The translations under genes and the position numbers were made by a program. Shown piece by piece: positions 1 to 12,469 of a DNA stretch of 64,000 bases. This DNA is from Turritopsis dohrnii. Its lineage: Eukaryota; Cnidaria; Hydrozoa; Anthoathecata; Oceaniidae. Under the pieces are notes generated by a model. That model saw nothing but the letters and a program-made list of their open reading frames with translations, was not told the origin of the DNA and did not search any database. The DNA is taken from contig BQMF02000166.1 in the NCBI GenBank assembly GCA_027922465.2, positions 186,001 through 250,000 on the forward strand, read 5' to 3'. The stretch's first letter is position 1; the number at the start of each line of letters is the position of its first letter.

Positions 1-1139
1 GTACCTCCCTCTAAAAAGCATCATCCCACAACATTTTGTAAATTTTAAAAGAAAAAGGAACACTCATAATATATCAAGACCAGGGACTGAACAGGTCAAT
101 TTCAACAGCAGTACACACACCAATTTACCAGAAACCATGTATAAAATTGATTTTAGGTTTATATTTTCAAAATTTGGGAATGAATACAGATAATGACCCA
201 CTTTTGTGAAAACAGTCCTGCCAAATTAACATCCATTAACATGAACGTTAAATATTAAAACATTATTTTATTCTGCATCACCATCAGCAGACAGACAGAA
301 TATGGTGAACAATAGTACGAAAGTGCAATAATGCCATAAATGCCCGTTCCAGCAAATTCCCACCCCACATAATGTCCCTCTTCTTTTTTATTCCCCTTTT
401 TCAACAAAATGGAAAGTTCCAGTTTGCACCTATCCGGAATTTTCAATAGAAAATTAGCACCAACATTCTATATCTTACTCTTATTCTCACATAAATCAAA
501 TTATCCTGTATCGTCTCTCAGTGCAGTGGAAAAGATAAAGATTTCGGTTCCAAGCAAACCAAAAAAAATTGACCAGCTATAATGTGAACTTCAAAATGCT
601 GACACTGCATTATTGTTATGGCAAACTATTCTAGAGATAAGCGCTCCCTTTTACCTCCGTAATAATGATAATCTACATAATAAACACAATAGGTTAGAAT
701 TTAAAATTTCGCACCAAAACAGTACATAGCCATCAGTATAGTTGCGAGTTGATATAAAATTTCTCCAGACCAGACAGTGGAACTGAGCGACAGGAAACTC
801 TAAATTTATTGTTTTCATTTGAGTTCCTGATGGCATCTATATAATTGAAATAAAATTATGATGTTATTTTTACTTTTCTGCTGGATGTGTTTACATTATA
901 GAAGGGGAGGGGCTCTCATTTAGCTAGCGGCTGTCTCACTAATCCCTCTTCTCTGCTGCTACTATTATATATATTACTTAGTGTTTTGAGTGTTGTTGCA
1001 TTCCACTGAGAAAAGTATGATTTGCCACAAAGGAGTTAACAAAGGATAACAGGGACATGCTGGCAATAGATGGGATTTGGAAGTTTGGAAAAATTTTTAT
1101 GATTTATAATATTAAAACTTTTGCTATAGCCAAATATGT
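1..1139. other. AT-rich DNA upstream of wee1, no gene seen
   Basis: The frames here are short and interrupted, and I recognise no domain on either strand. The only texture is AT-rich sequence with short purine or pyrimidine runs. Confidence 0.5.
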
Positions 1140-1480
1140 CAATTCACACGCTTTGAGTGTGTGACACACACGTTTTGGTTATCACACTTTTATTTTAGAG
1201 AGTGATAAATTTTGTTGAATTTTACAGTCAAAATCTTCTTAATCGTGGTCATATTCTTTGTGAAGCCATGCACTTTTTGATGATTATTATATATAAGTGT
1301 AGCCATGTGCATGTTTTTTTATCGTCACGGCATTGCATCCCCATTCAAATTTTGATTCAAATTTTCGTCACAGGGTTTGCACACCTTGATTATATTTTTC
1401 GTCACCTTTTTTCGATACAGGATTTGCGTACATCATTTTCGAAGTAAGGTGGTAAAAATTTTTACCCGGGTTACTATATT
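1140..1480 (+). repeat. Dispersed repeat, copy 1 (abuts wee1 5' end)
   Basis: This is a shorter relative of the repeat at 7085-7625. The shared stretch begins at the CACACTTTTATTTTAGAGAG motif (about 1184) and runs through GTGATAAATTTTGTTGAATT and the TCTTCTTAATCGTGGTCATA block. Both copies end in the palindrome GTAAAAATTTTTAC followed by CCGGGTTACTA. Copy 1 has lost much of the middle. Its end lies only about 50 bp before the wee1 start codon, so it supplies the immediate upstream region of that gene. The element class is not recognised. Confidence 0.7.
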
Positions 1481-1484
1481 ATTA

Positions 1485-1494
1485 TATATAAATA
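1485..1494 (+). promoter_or_regulatory. Possible TATA box of wee1
   Basis: TATATAAATA lies 38 bp before the wee1 ATG, just after the end of a dispersed repeat. A start site about 25-30 bp downstream would leave a very short leader. An alternative reading is that the pyrimidine run ending in TTTTTAG at 1500-1506 is a splice acceptor, either for a 5' UTR intron or for spliced-leader addition of the kind known in hydrozoans. In that case this TATA-like run means nothing. Confidence 0.3.
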
Positions 1495-1531
1495 CCTTCC
1501 TTTTTAGAAATATATTGTTTTCATAAAAAGG

Positions 1532-4500
1532 ATGGATAGTCTTGCCAAAAGCTTGTTTGATGAATTCTCTGATGACGAATTACCACTGGAAACTACACCA
1601 CCAATGAAAAGACCATGTACACCTACAAACTTGAAACGTAGAAATCGTTTGCCAATGCCAATCATTTCAGAAGATGCCAGTTTTTGCAGTTCAAGATCAG
1701 GAGATTCATTTCTAGGGGAAGAATTAAATACAACAGATGAAATGATTTCACCGCCTTGCTCACCAATGAAAGCCCCATCATCAACTGACAGGAGTTTAAT
1801 GATGCAGTCACCCCCTTCCATTCATAGAGGTTTTCTTGCTCTAAAATTATTTGATACCCCTCACACTCCAAAAACATTATTGAGCAAATTCAAGAAAGCT
1901 GCTGGAGAAAATCCATCTGCAACTCCAAAATCCCAAGGCACAAAATCACGTGTTTCTCTGAAAGATAAATTTATGTGTCAAAAAGAATTTTCTTCTGGGA
2001 ACAGAAAAAGACCCTCAGGTGATGCACAAGCTGTTAATAAGCATGTTGTTTATGCCAATATCAATCCATTCACTCCTTCACACAGTGTTGTAAAACATAA
2101 AAGAACAAGGCATGAATTCGAAAGGTAAAAAACATTTTATTAATTTAAGATGTCTGTTGTACTGCATAGATGAGTTTCCAATTTACGTACTGTTTATAAG
2201 CATATAATAATAACAACATAAATCCTATTGATATTTCCCTAAGAATAATACTCCATACACTTAAGTTCATTAAAGTCAATATGATATCTTTTGATAAGCA
2301 CTTGAAATTTGAAGTTTGTTTGATTTTTAGTTCAAACAAGTATTAACTGGTAATTAAACTTCCATATACTTCTTCTATATGTGTAATGTATCATCTGAAG
2401 GTTTTGTATCAAAATGCGTCATGTGAAATACTGTATAGTTTCTTAGTTTTCTTACATATATGTTATATTATTCAACAGTTGGTGAACATATGTTAGAGTG
2501 CTCAATATAACCGAAGATATAGAGCATATTATTCATGAAAGGTTATATTTTCAACATAAATATTTAAAGTACATAACTTAAAGTTTCATGCTAACTGCAT
2601 TCATCAGATGTATATAAAAGTTTTTATTTTAACTTTTTATTTGTAAAAAGTCAAAGTTTAAGTAGTCTGTCACTAGTCTTTTTAGCTCCTTCACAATTTT
2701 ATGTATCCTATAGAACTATCATTTAGAACTATATTTCCCATGTATTTTTTAGTGAATCGGTGCTAGATAATGATAATGACATGGAAGATAATATTGAAAC
2801 TGAATTATATGGAAATCCAACAAAGGTATTTTTGCTTCTTCAGTGTCTAATCTTAGCAGTGGCCTGACTATCTGAGACAAGTTGGTTTGGACCACCAAAA
2901 TTTAAGAAAATTAGTGTTGTGGTGGCCCAACTGGACAGGCGAAAAATTAAAAATTCTGAAAATGATTTAAGAAATTTCATTACAAGAGATTTGAAAAGAA
3001 ACAAGAACAAAAAAGTATATAGCTTTTACAAAGATGAAGATCTCCTTTGAGCAAAATTACGATAATTCCTGTTTGTATTCAGGGATGTATCCAGCCTAAA
3101 TTTGGGCATAGCATTTTTGTTAAGTGACTTAAACCTATCAGCTGGGGGTCGGGGGAGGGGGGGGGCGCTGTAAGCCCGCCCCAGTGGGGTACGTGGCGAA
3201 GCCCCGAGAAAATTTGAAAATATGAGCTCTGAATGGCGCTGAAGAATGGGTACAAAGACACTTGGTAGCGAGGCAAAATCTCTTGGTTACAGAGAAATTC
3301 TAATAACATTATCACAAAATAATTTATGAAAGCAGAAAAAAGTTCAACTTGATAAACTTTCTTCGTGAGGAATCCTGCATGAGTGAATCGCTCCTTCTTG
3401 AAGTAGCCTCGTTTCAATTTTTAAAGCAAATTAGCGGACCACAAATCTGTTGTCAGTGAGTCCATACATGCGAAAATAGGTCCTTTGCTACCAACAACCT
3501 CCACCAAGCCTAAGAATTCTCCCTGTATTTCGTGACGATCAGAGTCCATATATCTAACGAATATTGCAAGTTCGCAACGATCACCCATATCCGTGGTTTC
3601 ATCAGCCATTAAAGTAAAATCGTGTGCTGCAATCAATCGATTTAAAAATTCTTCCTCCAAGTGCTTACTCAAACACTTAAGAAATTCATCCACTGAAGCT
3701 TCTGATGTATAAGTAGCACGATTACTACACTCCCTGAGATTTTGATCAATGTCTTGATCCCCTAAATCTCTCAGAAAGCCAACGACGTCGCTAAAATTCT
3801 CACATACAGCCCATTTCTTTCGGGCTAAGAAATATGTGGCTTTCAAAAATTTCTTTATTACACGTCGGTTTCTCTTTTTGACATTCCTAGATTGTTCTCT
3901 TTCTGCATCGATTATCTGTTTATAAATTCTACCCTTGCTTAAAAGATTTTTTATCTCTTGCTTTTTCTTCTTCGCATCAGTATGGTTTTTTCCTTCTAAA
4001 TGCCTTTTGAATGTTTCGGATGGGTGGGCATGTAACTTCACTGCAACAGATCTCCAAAACTCGTCTCCTTCACCATATTCACAGCATAGATGACACAGCC
4101 AACCCTTTTTAGAGGCGCAGTAGAAAGCGAATGGATACCTTATTTCCCATTTTTCTTGTATTTGATACGCTTCTAAAACATCTGTATTAGATGTCGAAGA
4201 TACATTTTCTGCTGCTGATTCTTCCTGCCCCGAGTCTGAATTATTTAACTCACTATCAGTTTCTTCTTTTTCACTTTCGCTGCTCATCTCGACATCTTGC
4301 TCCTCAGGAAATCCTAGCGAGTTTTTGCCTCCAAAGGTCTCATTGGTCTTTTCACGACTATTTTTACCAAGCGTTTCAAGGATATTTCTTTGCTTAGCAC
4401 TGGCTGAAGTAGTTTCCTTACGTTTTGATTTGTAAGTAGAGGCCTTCTTGTTGTGACTGCAGCCACTTGTCTTCGGACGACCCATGTTCTGAAAAATGGA

Positions 4501-7500
4501 AAGGTTTTGAGAAAACCTAAAAGTAAACTCTTAATAAAACTTTTGTTTCAATAGCCAAAAAAACTACTACAAACCCGGGAAGAAGTTCACGAAAGTATTA
4601 AATTTATAGAATCATACTTTATGTCATCATTCTAAGTACTGTAAATCTTAATACTTTAGTGCAAGGAGTCAATAAATATAAAAGTTGAAATTTACCAATT
4701 ACCCACAAAATAAACTAACCAAGTGTATGTATTCGACAAGAAAGTTACTTGTGTTAAAGTTACTTGTTTTACGTGTTCTTTTTTCTTCGTTTTATTTCAT
4801 CAACAACATTGCAATGTCTTCCAACATTGCTGCACAAAATGTGCGTTTTCGTTATGTAGCAAGATGTGTAAAAGCGCTGGGGAAGAGTGTGTACGAAACA
4901 GGTAAGAGTTTGATGTTACCATACAGCCTCGGGTTGGATTGATCAATTTTATCCACTATGACCGTAATGTCAATTTTGGTTTCTGACGTTCTGCATTTTT
5001 TGATGCATCTCTACCCATATGAAAGCAAGTTGATAGCACTCCGAGCGAGGTGATGATCTTGCACATTCTGGTGATTTTGTGATCTTCTAATACTGTTTCA
5101 GTTTAAAAAAGAAGTATTTCTAAAGTAACAAATAAAAGTTTTTGGGCACATTATTTTGGGCGCCCATAGCGTTCAAACGCTATCAAATTGTCCCTGGACC
5201 TCCCTGGTATTACGTCCTATAGATAAGACTATGACACTCCACCATGTCTTTAACAACCAATGAGAAACATCGATTTGATGTGTTTCATTATCAACTAAGA
5301 TGGAGAACTTTTTTTACAAGCTTTGCACTTGCCTTCTTTTTAACCCCCCGGTTTACACGTAAACATTCTTCAAAATTTTTCTTTTAAGCAGGTGTTTTAA
5401 TGCTTTAAATTTAAATTGTACACCAAAAAGTCAAGTAACAGCGTCTCAACTCATTAACTATTTATAACGGTGTTGACTTTTTAAAAAATCTTTACATGTA
5501 AACCCCCCTTTAATAACGTTATATTCATTCGATTACAAAAGATTTCTATGTAACAATAAAATTGGTTTTAACTACACCGTTCAAGGTATTTTTGAAGTAG
5601 GCATGTGAACAAATAAATAGGAACGGAAAAGCACGAAATAGAGACACAAAGTTTGTTACTATAGTTGTCAACAAGGACAGTATGAATAAAGTTAGACTGT
5701 TAATAATGAGAGCTATAAAAACTCTGACTGTATGAGATTGTCAACCAAGACAGTTTTTTATGACTATACAAAACGTGGGGGTCCATATACGAAACACACC
5801 AAATTCCCGCACATCAGCAGCTAAGAACCACTACTATGGTTAACAAGTGCTATTTATTTTCTTTCTTTCTTTATTTATTTATTAATGAATATTTACACAG
5901 GATAAAAACTTCAGCTTTATATGTACAATATGTACAAAATAAATACTGCTATCAATGTTTGTCCTGCTATCAGACTTGGCGCTCATACAAACTTGTAGCA
6001 CCTAAATGACTTAGCATTGTTTAGTATAATGAGACACTACTGATGTTATCGATACAAAATTAAATTATGAAAAGCAATAAATATTATTTGTTGGACAAAA
6101 TTCATTCTGCATACCTATGTTTTTGAAAGGGTTCCTGTGTCTATAGCGTTTTCTTGTAGTAAAAAATGAATCCATAATTATCCAGCTATTTTTATGTCAG
6201 CCTTTTTATCAGCTATTCCTTTTCATTATATAGAATAATGAGCAACTCAATTTGTGCATGTAACAATTAGGGCCTGTTGCCTTTTCTGAATTTTTTACAT
6301 TGATCTGGTTCGTCGGCAATAACAAAATAGAAGAAGTCTTTCAGAAAACAAACATAATCTTGGTGGTTTCTGGCTTCTGATTCTCAAAGGTACAAATTCA
6401 TGAGGACCTTTGTACGAAATAATCAAGACAATTCAAAAAATTGTGCATTACAGTCAGGAAATACTAAAATGACTCGGTTGACATGTTGCTGTGTTTGACC
6501 TAGATGTTTTAATTGGCGTGTTGTTGTGCTTGATGTGAAAGTTTTGATTTTGCATCTGGATTGCCATTGACACACGAAAACTTACTTTCTGCATCATCTG
6601 CATCACGATCAAAAGATTTCAAACTGTTGTGTAATCAGCATTAGTTAACTAAAATATCTTTAATGTCAGTTTGAACATTTCTTTTCAGAGATACTATCAG
6701 ATAATTGAACTTTCTGGCTATCGAGAACAAATGTAATAAATTATGTGTTGTAACTCCAAAGACTTTGTAGAAGATTTCCCTTTTGTGTGTGAATAAGACA
6801 TTTAAATACAAGAACCACATTCGGATACTCTTCCATCAATTGTCTTTTACAACTTTATAACCATCTTCACTTTTGGTATTCTTGTCAGATGTTTCAGATT
6901 CCATTTCTTATCCGATATTGTCGACTTCCTTTAGCAGATATTGGTTAATGTTAGGGTTTTTTTATTATAAATTTCACTTTGTCCACCATTTTGTGAGTAA
7001 ATATATCTAACATCTTAAATTTATATCTGAAATTTTTGTGAAACTGCCAATAATACTTTTTAGATCTTATATATAATAGCGAGTGTGTGTCACACTTTTA
7101 TTTTAGAGAGTGATAAATTTTGTTGAATTTTAAGGTCAAAATCTTCTTAATCGTGGTCATATTTTTCGTTAGGCCATGCGTTTTTTTACGATTATTATAT
7201 AGTAGCAAGTGCCGTGACGTCAGTTTTTTAATCTATATCACGGGGAATCATTGCATTGCATCCCTAATCGAACGCGACGTTTTTGGGGAAATATCTCGAG
7301 AACCAATAGGGAAAACTGACGTTTTTTAGGGTCCGCGATACGGGTGATGGGGTGACACAAAATTTGGGCCTAAATTATTTTTGGTATTGCGGCTATGACG
7401 TCATCAAAATCTTTAACGGACAATATCTCTATAACGGTTGGTCGTAGCGAAACGATCCCATACACTTTTTTGATCAGTTTTTCGAGCTCTACAACATAGA

Positions 7501-10500
7501 TACACTTTTGAGCTGCGATTCTATGATTTATTTTTTCGTCACGGGGTATATACACGGGAATGGTGGATTTGGCCTATTGTTTTCGAAGTTAAGTTTGGTA
7601 AAAATTTTTACCCGGGTTACTAGTACCCAAATAAATGTTAGTCTTTTAATGGTTAAGCTTTATATTGGTGCTAGCCACATTTTTGGAAGAAAATCCATCA
7701 AGTACCTTCAGACTCGGATCTTATATGGCAAACCCCCGAAAAATGTTTAATCAAACTCAAGAATGTTAATAGCCTCCTTACTAAACTGAGGCAATATACG
7801 TTTATGTTTGAATGCTTGTTAACTATACACTTTTCTATTGTTGTATAGCCTCCGAGATTTTTCCAAGCACTTTTAGTTACTACCGTTTTTGGTAGAGAAG
7901 ATTGATTTTACAGTCCAGGGCAAAGCCTGGTGGGCAAAGCCACTGGAAACTCCACAATTTTAGGGATTTCGATGTCCACAAACAGGCCTTGCTATGAGAG
8001 GTTTGCAACCGCACACACCCCCTCAAGACGTCTTAGACTGATGATCAAGCACATACGCGGATTCGTATGAGTGTTCCTCATGCTACTATACTAAGATGGC
8101 TGTTTCGTTCGAAATTGGTTATAAACTGTTCAGGGTTATTTTAACAAGTTTCTCTTTATGAAAGTTTTGGTTATGCTTCCCTGTGTTATTACCACCAGCG
8201 TTTTCATAATCTTTTGTTAGGTCATGGGTCTTGTGACTATGGTTAGGTGAAGAAATGAATTCACATAAAGGAAATTTCAAAATTACCTTAGCAATGTTGA
8301 TCGTTCCCCCTAGTAACAGAACATTTGGTGAATAATGGCCTAATATACCTAAGTTATATCTTGTCAATTGAATCGTTAATTGAACATGTTTTGTTTCATA
8401 TAAATAGTTGAGTATGTTTTTAAGTCCCTCCCCCTTATCAGCAAAATCAATTTTCGTTTCTCAGTTTGAATATTATACACAAAAAAGATCGAGTTCGCTT
8501 TTTATGGCGAACATAAGCTGTGGGTAGTTTACCTACATTTTTGGTTGTATTCTATTAAAGTTGATCCTTTCACTACGTGGAAGCTGTAACATGACCTGCA
8601 GAAGATTGCGACACGTCTTTCGTTATTGTTTACTCTCTCAAGTATTAAGTATTACACATTAAAGAGTTAAAGAATGTTTAATTTATTCAAGATTGAGTTT
8701 CAACTACCAGTAAACAGATTTTTCTGCTTGGAAAAATCCCTAAACCTGTAACTATTGATGTGGATAGGTAAGAGTCTTTCAAAATGATACCCTATAAAAA
8801 TTAACTTCTGTTATCCTAAAGCATATCCAAGCCCTATTTATAAAAAAAATGTTTTTAAATCCAAATGTTTTTCTTATTGTACCCTCTGCTATTATAGACA
8901 TTTATGGATTTCTCCCACCACTATAGTCTTTGTTCCCACAGTGTTTCACTCAGTTAAATAGCGTGTTATTTCAACTTGGAATAAATATCAAAGAATGTTG
9001 AATTTAATGATTTAAGCATTCATGCCACCACTTAATTTTTTGCTCTTGTGTTTAATTTCCACATGAAATTGATGCGTCATAAATCATACTGTTTTATGAA
9101 TTTTCAGAAACTCACTCTCCGTGAGACAAACATCTCAAGATATGATGCTGAATTTGTGGAACTTGGTAAATTAGGCAGTGGACAATTTGGTTCTGTGTAC
9201 AAATGTTTAAATCGATTAGGTTTGTGTTCTTTAGCATTTGACAGCCATTCGACATCTTGATTTTTATTTGAAAGTGATGCTATTTTCATTTCAGATGGAT
9301 GTTTATATGCTTTAAAAAAGTCAATCAAACCACTTGCTGGTTCTATAGATGAGTATGTGGTTTTCTTTTGAAGAATTTCTTTAGCAATTTCAGTAACAAG
9401 TATATACTCTTCACCAGTTCTTTCTAAATTACATTTTTTAAACACTATAACATTTTTGAGCCTTATTAACACTTTAATACAAGAAAAATTTCTGTAAAAC
9501 ATTGAACTCAATCAAAGTTGACATCCGAATCACTTTGCTATTTTCAGGTTAACTTGTGATTCTTATAAAAAAAACTGTGTAATACATTATAATGCATTGT
9601 AAGACTTTGTTGTGCTTTTAAGTTCCATGTCTCCGTGTACTGATTCACGAAAATATGATGTACGAAAAGAAAATCTTTTCTATGTTCACTCACTGTTCCA
9701 AGCGGTTAATTTGGGAAGTCAATTTGAGTTGAATGTGATATTTTTGTGTTGCCAAAATAAATCCTAATGAAAGTTTTTGAAACTAGCTGGTTCATGAAAA
9801 GTATCACTAACAAAACATAATATTTTTGACCTATTCCCGTTGAGGTGACAAGCTTTTGTTTTCATACGAAAATATTTGGTGAAATAATAAAATGATATTG
9901 AAAAATATTTTGGAATGTTATTTAAGTTGTTTTAATCTTGTTCTAGACAAATGGCTTTACGAGAAGTTTGGGCACATGCAGTTTTAGGACACCATCAACA
10001 TGTTGTCAGATATTACTCAGCATGGGCAGAAGATAATCATATGCTTATACAAAATGAATATTGTGATGGTGAGTTTCAATAGGTTCAGATTCAGCTGTTG
10101 TATTTTGAATCAAGGTTGTCTCAACAGATTATTCACTTACTTACTTATAGGTGGGAATTTATCTGAAACAATAACTAGGAATAAAAGAAACAAAATGCAA
10201 ATGAGCATGCAAGATTTGAGACAGCTTTTGTTGCAGCTATGTAAGGTAAAAGAAATGTATTTTATGATCTCCTTCTATTTCAATATTTGCGTTTAACTGT
10301 CGATTCATTGTCTGTATAAAGGGATTAAAGTACATCCACTCACAGAAACTGGCTCACCTAGATATTAAACCAGGTAAGTACGGTTCCATTCTTAAGTATT
10401 GGAGTTAATTTTGAATGCTCATTTTATTCACCATAGTACTTTTTATTCGTTATTATTTAGTTTTCCTTCTTTTTCATCTCGGTAACGCATATGAATAATT

Positions 10501-11963
10501 TTGAATTAATGATTTCTTCTGTCCTTGTAATTTTGATTGACATTGACTGATGACTGTGATGATCAATTTTAGTTTTTGATCCTTTTCTCTTTTTTTTATA
10601 TAGCACTTATATAACACAGAGAAATTGAATAAATGACCCAATTTTAAAATTTTACTCGTAGGAAACGTTTTTTTGTGTCATGGTCGTCATGCAAAAACAC
10701 CTAGTGAAAGCAGCAGTGACGATGGTTACTATGGTGATGATGCAGAACAAAAACAAACATACAACATTCTTTACAAAATAGGTGAGTGGCATGGAAATTT
10801 TGATGCAGAAAGTAGTAATGATTTAACCTTCGATGTTCAAGAGTGTTGCTTTAACATCTTTAATTAAGATGACAGATCCTAACATCATTAATATTACGTT
10901 CGTAGGTGATTTGGGTCACGTGACATCGATATTAAAACCGCAAGTGGAGGAGGGTGATTGTCGATTTTTGCCGAATGAAGTTCTCCAAGAGGTGATCTAT
11001 TTCGTGAAAAGTGGAAAAACTGTCGTTGTCTGAATAAAGGGAACGTAATTGCTATTCTACCTTTTTTTAAGGACTTTCGCAATTTACCTAAAGCCGACAT
11101 ATTCGCACTTGGGCTAACAGCATTTTTGGCGGTAATTCTTCTTTCAATGTTTGATTTTATAGTTTTACTAAGAATGATAATCTCCTTTCTAGTTCTTCCT
11201 TCTTTTTATGCTTATAGGCTGGCGGTGCAGATTTACCACAAAATGGTCCTGATTGGCACAAAATTAGGTAAAAAATCAAAAATAGTAACAAATAACAGTT
11301 TCACCGAGTTTCCATTTCGGTTGTTACTGTTCTTGAGTGTCTTGTTTTTCTTTCCGTAGAACGGACGGCTTACCGGAACTGAAACCATATTCAGAGGAAT
11401 TCAATCAGCTGCTAGCCGTACGACGATAATTTTGATCGTTTTTTATTACTTCTCATTTTATAACCGACGACTGACTTTCGAAACTGCTTCTCTACTAGAT
11501 AATGGTTACTAACGACCCAACTTTACGGCCGACTGCATCTGAGATACTCCGTCATCCTTTCTTGGGGCAATTAACTAAGGTATTTGTTGTAATATATCGT
11601 GAGTCTGTTCATATTTTACCCCTTACTCATCGATTCTATATATTTAGGACCAACTACGAAAAGAACTAAACGAAGAAAAGTTTAAAAATCAAATATTATC
11701 AAGGTAAGCATTTCCTGTATTATTCGAATATTTATATATTATATTATTATATATTATTATTTATAAATTTAAGATATTGAAGTTATCACAAATATTTTTT
11801 ACCGTGTTTTAATTTGATGCACTGATGTTTTGTTAGGAAACTTAAAGCTGCAGAATCTGCTGCTTCAGAAAACGGTGGAAAGATGACGGCGTTAAATGCG
11901 AGTAAACGACGTCTTGTCGGTAATAAAGTCACAAGGAGCATGAGTTTAAGTGTGATCATGTGA
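1532..11963 (+). CDS. wee1: Wee1 mitotic inhibitor kinase (15 exons)
   Basis: Nuclear Wee1-family kinase, which phosphorylates Cdk1 on its inhibitory tyrosine and delays mitosis. Exons: 1532-2124, 2753-2825, 9108-9219, 9295-9352, 9947-10068, 10151-10245, 10322-10373, 10662-10781, 10906-10991, 11072-11131, 11218-11267, 11360-11417, 11499-11579, 11648-11703, 11837-11963. Every junction is GT-AG and the frame is kept throughout, giving 580 residues (human about 646). The disordered N-terminus has the Wee1 motifs LFDTPHTP (about 106-113) and NINPFTP (176-182). The kinase domain shows GSGQFGSV (245-252), ATP lysine K267, the Wee1-type HLDIKP catalytic loop (D365), and DLG in place of DFG (D410). 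An acidic serine-rich insert lies just before DLG. The C-terminus matches the conserved Wee1 tail. Intron 2 is 6.3 kb and holds transposons. AATAAA at 12460 follows the stop by about 500 bp. Confidence 0.95.
3080..5206 (-). mobile_element. hAT-like DNA transposon in wee1 intron 2
   Basis: The ends are CAGGGATGTATCCAGCC at the left and, read inverted, CAGGGAGGTCCAGGGAC at the right, as in hAT-type terminal repeats. GTATT flanks the element directly on both sides (3075-3079 and 5207-5211), so the target duplication is 5 bp rather than the usual hAT 8 bp. It contains the antisense transposase fragment at 3421-4485. The catalytic and dimerisation half of a full hAT transposase is missing, so this is probably an internally deleted copy. 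A related-looking non-autonomous element with CAGGG ends and a 5-bp duplication lies at 40578-41140. Confidence 0.65.
3421..4485 (-). pseudogene. Truncated hAT-type transposase (TTF zinc finger, DUF4371-like)
   Basis: A 354-codon open frame. Residues 1-100 are a charged, low-complexity N-terminus. The CHLC at 131-134, with H161 and H168, forms a TTF/BED-like zinc finger. Residues 180-330 resemble the start of the DUF4371 region found in hAT transposases, including ADETTDMGD (294-302) around the first catalytic acidic residue. The frame then ends in unrelated sequence, and the hAT C-terminal dimerisation domain is absent. Normal family length is about 600-800 residues, so this is a 5' half. 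It lies antisense in wee1 intron 2, inside a CAGGG-ended element. An exapted zinc-finger protein is possible because 354 codons remain open, but nothing else supports that. Confidence 0.75.
5212..7084. other. wee1 intron 2, middle part, no gene seen
   Basis: AT-rich sequence without a credible coding frame on either strand. No terminal-repeat pair was recognised here. Confidence 0.5.
7085..7625 (+). repeat. Dispersed repeat, copy 2 (longer copy)
   Basis: The fuller copy of the repeat also seen at 1140-1480. It starts near TAGCGAGTGTGTGTCACAC, shares the CACACTTTTATTTTAGAGAG and TCTTCTTAATCGTGGTCATA blocks, and ends in the palindrome GTAAAAATTTTTAC plus CCGGGTTACTAG. Between these it has a moderately GC-richer middle with several TGACGTCA-type motifs (about 7216 and 7395) and no long frame. 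It lies inside wee1 intron 2. It behaves like a non-autonomous mobile element, but no target duplication was identified, so the class is open. Confidence 0.65.
7626..9107. other. End of wee1 intron 2, no gene seen
   Basis: No supported coding frame. An 82-codon antisense frame at 8119-8367 has no recognisable feature and was set aside. Confidence 0.5.
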
Positions 11964-12459
11964 CAGGCTTGTGTGTTTTGCATATTTTTGTATTGTTTTT
12001 ATAATTTGCTTGCATGTAGATAGGTAGGATGTAATATGTTGGTGTATGTACACTTTTATAAAATTTTTAGTCTAGATTTTCAGAGTGGAGAACTATTGGC
12101 AAGACTACTTTTGTTTTCATTGGGAAATTTTTCATCATAGATCTATTCTAGATTTTTACTCTCTTACATTTTTTGAGATGGTATAGTATCTTTTAAAAGG
12201 TTCTGTTTTTAGCTTGTTTTTTAAGTGTTCTCTACCAAATTGAAAGCTAGACAGTTTTTAGTTACTCTAGGTTCATATGACTTGATCTTCATGTGTCAAT
12301 GTTGTTGTGTGCATTGAGTCAAATTCTACTTTCAACCTCAGAAAGTTATCTATTATCTCAGTGATACCTCAGCTAAACAAAACAGAACACTTCATCTTCA
12401 AATATATTCCTTTCAGGCTCTGTAGGTCATGATTTTATCTGTATATTTACTTTTGTAAA

Positions 12460-12465
12460 AATAAA
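12460..12465 (+). terminator. Poly(A) signal of wee1
   Basis: AATAAA lies about 500 bp after the wee1 stop codon and is followed by a short A-rich and then T-rich stretch. It is the best poly(A) signal seen downstream of the gene. Confidence 0.5.
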
Positions 12466-12469
12466 TATT

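Noticed and set aside
3079..3417. 112-codon antisense frame downstream of the hAT transposase
   Set aside because: It contains the element's non-coding end and does not continue the transposase, and no domain is visible.
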